A stretch of 64,000 nucleotides of DNA. It comes from Pedobacter zeae (GTDB lineage Bacteria; Bacteroidota; Bacteroidia; Sphingobacteriales; Sphingobacteriaceae). Within the stretch, counting starts at the first letter, position 1. The number at the start of each line of letters is the position of its first letter. The stretch lies in NCBI RefSeq assembly GCF_014196715.1, contig NZ_JACIEF010000004.1, forward strand, positions 1 through 64,000, read 5' to 3'. Positions 61,194 to 64,000 of this stretch are shown here, piece after piece. A program made the position numbers and the translations under genes. Under the pieces are notes generated by a model. The model had not been told where the DNA came from. It ran no database searches and saw only the letters and a list, made by a program, of their open reading frames with translations.

Positions 61194-63485
61194 CTATTTA
61201 AACATTCCTTTTAGCTTGGCTAATTTCTCCTGTAAATCGCCATCGGCATCTTTTGGTTCATTACGGGGTTTGAAGCTTTGTTTATGGTTACTTGATTTGA
61301 AGTTCTGCTTAGGTTTTTGCTCCTTTGACTCCCGGCTGCGGACTTCCGACTTCGGTGTAACTTCAGTTTTCATTGATAACGAAATCCTTTTGCGGGCTAC
61401 ATCTACTTCCATTACCGTAACTTCTACCTTTTGATGCACTTTCACCACATCATTTGGGTTAGCTACAAAACGGTTTGCCAACTGGCTGGTGTGTACCAAT
61501 CCGTCCTGGTGTACGCCGATATCAACAAAGGCACCGAAATTGGTAATATTGGTTACAATACCCGGTAATTTCATTCCGGTTCTTAAGTCTGCAATTTCAT
61601 TAACGCCTTCTGTAAAGCTAAAGGTTTCAAACTGCTCGCGTGGATCGCGGCCGGGTTTGGCCAGCTCTTTTAGGATGTCGTTAAGCGTAGGTAAACCAAT
61701 TTCATCTGTAACATAGTGCTGCAGCTTAATCTGTTTTTGTAACTGGCTATCCTTCATCAGTGCTGAAACAGTAGTGCCCAGATCTTTGGCCATTTGATCA
61801 ACTACGGCATAGCGCTCCGGGTGTACTCCGCTGGTATCCAATACGTTTTCTGCATTTCGGATACGCAGGAAACCTGCTGCCTGCTCGTAAGCTTTATCGC
61901 CCAAACGCGGTACTTTTTTCAGGCTTTCGCGGTTTTTAAAGGCGCCGTGGGTATTTCTATAGTCTACAATATTTTGTGCTAAAGCTGGCCCCAGGCCCGA
62001 AACGTAAGCTAAAATTTGTTTAGAAGCGGTATTTAATTCAACACCTACTGCGTTTACGGCACTGATTACAGTATCATCAAGGCTAGCCTGTAATTTGTTC
62101 TGATCAACGTCGTGTTGATACTGGCCAACACCAATTGATTTTGGATCGATTTTTACCAGCTCCGCTAAAGGATCCATTAATCGGCGACCAATAGATACCG
62201 CACCACGAACGGTAATATCCTGTGTAGGGAACTCCTCGCGTGCTACTTCTGAGGCCGAATAAATCGAGGCCCCACTTTCATTAACCATTACAATAATGAT
62301 GTTCGGTAAATTTAAACCCCTGACAAAAGCTTCGGTTTCCCGTCCGGCGGTTCCATTACCAATGGCAATGGCTTCGATATGGTATTTCTCGCAAAGCTGC
62401 TGGATGGTGAATTCGGCATTCTTAACATTCCCCTGTCCGGTATGAGGATAAATGGTTGTGTTTTCTAACAATTGTCCTTGTTTATCCAGGCAAACTACTT
62501 TACAGCCGGTACGGAAACCCGGGTCAATGGCCAGTACATTTTTTTGACCCATTGGTGCAGCCAACAACAGTTGACGTGCATTTTCAGCAAAAACACGGAT
62601 GGCCTCTTCATCGGCTCTTTGTTTGGTGAAAACACGCAGTTCGGTTTCCATGGCAGGCTCCAGTAAACGTTTGTAACCGTCTTCTAAAGCCTGTTGCACT
62701 TGTTTTGATGCTGCGTTATTGCCTGTAATAAACTGATTTTCAAGTAAAGCAATGGCATCTTCGGCAGGGGGAAGGGCATCTAAACGTAAAATCAATTCTT
62801 TTTCGCCGCGGCGCATGGCCAGAACACGGTGCGAAGCTGCAGTTTTAACGGGCTCGTTCCATTCAAAGTAATCTTTGTATTTAATGCCTTCCTCTTCTTT
62901 TCCTTTAATTACTTCAGATTTAAATTCGGCTTTTTCCTGGAAGTAAGTGCGCATTTTGGTCCGGACTTCGGCATTTTCCGAAATCATCTCAGCAATAATA
63001 TCCCTTGCCCCGGCTAAAGCTTCTTCCAAACTATTTACGCCTTTTTCGGCATCTATAAATTTATCTGCTTCGGTATCCAGGTCAAAATTACCCTGATCAA
63101 AAATTTGCAAAGCAAGTGGCTCCAAACCTTTTTCTTTGGCAACCGATGCACGTGTTTTGCGTTTAGGTTTGTAAGGCAGGTAAATATCTTCTAAAAGAGA
63201 AATGGTTTCGGCCTCGTTAATCTGTTGCTCCAATTCAGGGGTTAATTTGCCTAAATCGGTCATCGATTTTAAGATGGCCTCGCGGCGTTTATCCAGGTCG
63301 CGTAACTGTAAAACCCGGTCGCGTATGGCGGCTACTTCAACCTCATCTAAACTGCCGGTCAGTTCTTTACGGTAACGGGAAATAAAAGGTACTGTTGCAC
63401 CTTCATCTAGTAAATTTATAGTAGCAGTTACCTGCTTTTCTGCAACGTTTAACTCGGCTGCAATTATTTTATAGTGGGTTAACAT
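61194..63485 (-). CDS. tex: Tex family RNA-binding transcriptional accessory protein
   Basis: This 763-residue protein has the full Tex layout: N-terminal helical domain (ATVPFISRYRKELTGSLDE), YqgF/RNase H-like domain (VLAIDPGFRTGCKVVCLD, then IGNGTAGRETEAF), helix-hairpin-helix segments (VNAVGVELNTASKQILAYVSGLGP, FKNRESLKKVPRLGDKAYEQAAGFLRI), and an S1 domain (GMKLPGIVTNITNFGAFVDIGVHQDGLVH). A basic tail of about 50 residues follows. Tex proteins bind nucleic acid and affect transcription and toxin or virulence gene expression. It is monocistronic. Confidence 0.96.
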   Translation of the reverse strand: MLTHYKIIAAELNVAEKQVTATINLLDEGATVPFISRYRKELTGSLDEVEVAAIRDRVLQLRDLDKRREAILKSMTDLGKLTPELEQQINEAETISLLEDIYLPYKPKRKTRASVAKEKGLEPLALQIFDQGNFDLDTEADKFIDAEKGVNSLEEALAGARDIIAEMISENAEVRTKMRTYFQEKAEFKSEVIKGKEEEGIKYKDYFEWNEPVKTAASHRVLAMRRGEKELILRLDALPPAEDAIALLENQFITGNNAASKQVQQALEDGYKRLLEPAMETELRVFTKQRADEEAIRVFAENARQLLLAAPMGQKNVLAIDPGFRTGCKVVCLDKQGQLLENTTIYPHTGQGNVKNAEFTIQQLCEKYHIEAIAIGNGTAGRETEAFVRGLNLPNIIIVMVNESGASIYSASEVAREEFPTQDITVRGAVSIGRRLMDPLAELVKIDPKSIGVGQYQHDVDQNKLQASLDDTVISAVNAVGVELNTASKQILAYVSGLGPALAQNIVDYRNTHGAFKNRESLKKVPRLGDKAYEQAAGFLRIRNAENVLDTSGVHPERYAVVDQMAKDLGTTVSALMKDSQLQKQIKLQHYVTDEIGLPTLNDILKELAKPGRDPREQFETFSFTEGVNEIADLRTGMKLPGIVTNITNFGAFVDIGVHQDGLVHTSQLANRFVANPNDVVKVHQKVEVTVMEVDVARKRISLSMKTEVTPKSEVRSRESKEQKPKQNFKSSNHKQSFKPRNEPKDADGDLQEKLAKLKGMFK

Positions 63486-63613
63486 ATCTAAAATTAAAAC
63501 GTCAAAGCTAGTTAGGATTTTTAGAAATTAAGGATTTTTCAAATCAAGTTTTCCACCGAAATGTGTGAGTAAATTTTGTAGAAAATTGAGGTAACAAGGC
63601 CTTAACAGCTGTT

Positions 63614-63985
63614 TTATTTCTTTTTTGATGCTTTCTGCAAGTCATGCTCAGCTTTAAATTTGGTTATTCTGGTAATCAGGTCTAAAGGCATGGGCTGATC
63701 TAATGGAAACTGCACTGCACCTTTGCTCCATTTATAACCACTAAATTCATCTTTAACGGCTTCGATACCCGAACCTGCCGGGTAAAAACCAATGTGTTTG
63801 GCATAACCGGCAAAGTAAACTAAAATACCTCTTTGCTTAAACGCAGGCATACCATAGCTGATAACTTCTTTAGCTTCAGGCACAGCCAGATGAATGGTTT
63901 CACGTATTTGTTGCAGCATTTTTTGGGTTGCTGCAGGAAAATTGGCGATGTATTGGTCGATGTTTTCCGGTTTTGACGGTTCCAT
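63614..63985 (-). CDS. DUF1801 (YdhG-like) domain protein
   Basis: This 123-residue cytosolic protein has the DUF1801/YdhG fold pattern: TIHLAVPEAKEVISYGMPAFKQRG, YFAGYAKHIGFYP and KGAVQFPLDQPMPLDLITRI. Members include frataxin-like iron chaperones such as Bacillus Fra/YdhG, but most are uncharacterised. Its ATG lies 15 bp from the end of the window, so its upstream context is not visible. The 130 bp before tex hold no feature. Confidence 0.85.
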   Translation of the reverse strand: MEPSKPENIDQYIANFPAATQKMLQQIRETIHLAVPEAKEVISYGMPAFKQRGILVYFAGYAKHIGFYPAGSGIEAVKDEFSGYKWSKGAVQFPLDQPMPLDLITRITKFKAEHDLQKASKKK

Positions 63986-64000
63986 AAATTATCTTGTTAT

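Overview
The window looks like chromosomal DNA of a Bacteroidota bacterium, most likely a Sphingobacteriaceae (Pedobacter-like) organism. The evidence is a full-length SprA (type IX secretion/gliding), several TonB-receptor-type outer-membrane proteins with N-terminal carboxypeptidase-regulatory-like domains, promoters of the Bacteroidota form TTTG-N19-21-TANNTTTG, few clear Shine-Dalgarno sites, and intergenic repeats of the kind common in this group. The species assignment is an inference from gene content; no search was run.

Layout. 1-500: end of an rRNA operon (5S), its terminator, and intergenic repeats. 0.5-8.6 kb: rRNA modification genes (rlmN, rluF), an FMN reductase, a DinB/YafY-type regulator pair, then a hybrid histidine kinase meeting an NtrC-type sigma-54 activator stop codon to stop codon. 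8.7-10.2 kb: three tandem genes for almost identical small secreted PepSY-like proteins, a palindrome-rich intergenic region, and tRNA-Thr. 10.3-14.8 kb: amidohydrolase, nitronate monooxygenase, aldo/keto reductase, a small HTH protein, acylphosphatase. 14.8-24.4 kb: an envelope block (lipid-linked sugar flippase, dut, TPR protein, DUF4292 lipoprotein, EnvC-like protein, two TatA proteins, gatA, MltD-like lytic transglycosylase). 24.6-35.9 kb: maeB, ruvA, sprA, gcvH, a VanZ-like protein and an unlisted 41-residue lipoprotein. 36-44.2 kb: two paralogous glycine-rich outer-membrane beta-barrel proteins, then feoA-feoB. 44.2-46.7 kb: a repeat island, an Lrp/AsnC regulator, a pair of unusual tRNA-like RNA genes, and a LacI-family regulator. 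46.7-57.8 kb: the translation cluster rplM-rpsI-rpsB-tsf / pyrH-frr, split by a 7-kb block (nagA, a secreted class II cyclic-nucleotide phosphodiesterase, an Oar-like receptor and a Tat-exported metallophosphoesterase). 57.9-64 kb: ORF6N protein, PnuC, MscS-type channel, a frameshifted lipoprotein, tex and a DUF1801 protein.

The most interesting signal is the pair of tRNA-like sequences at 45197-45310 and 45386-45530. Each folds as a class II (Leu-like) cloverleaf with a complete acceptor stem, D arm and T arm. The anticodon-like triplet is GUC, the discriminator base is G, and the variable arm is 45 or 76 nt long and branched, with compensatory base changes between the copies. They have their own near-consensus promoter and an intrinsic terminator. 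I know of no described tRNA family with this layout, though I could not search.

Other items for a second look: a 7-A frameshift right after the lipobox of a lipoprotein gene, two copies of a structured interspersed repeat with conserved internal-loop arms, the PepSY-like triplet under apparent purifying selection, and the interrupted ribosomal-protein operon. Most of the remaining window is ordinary housekeeping sequence.
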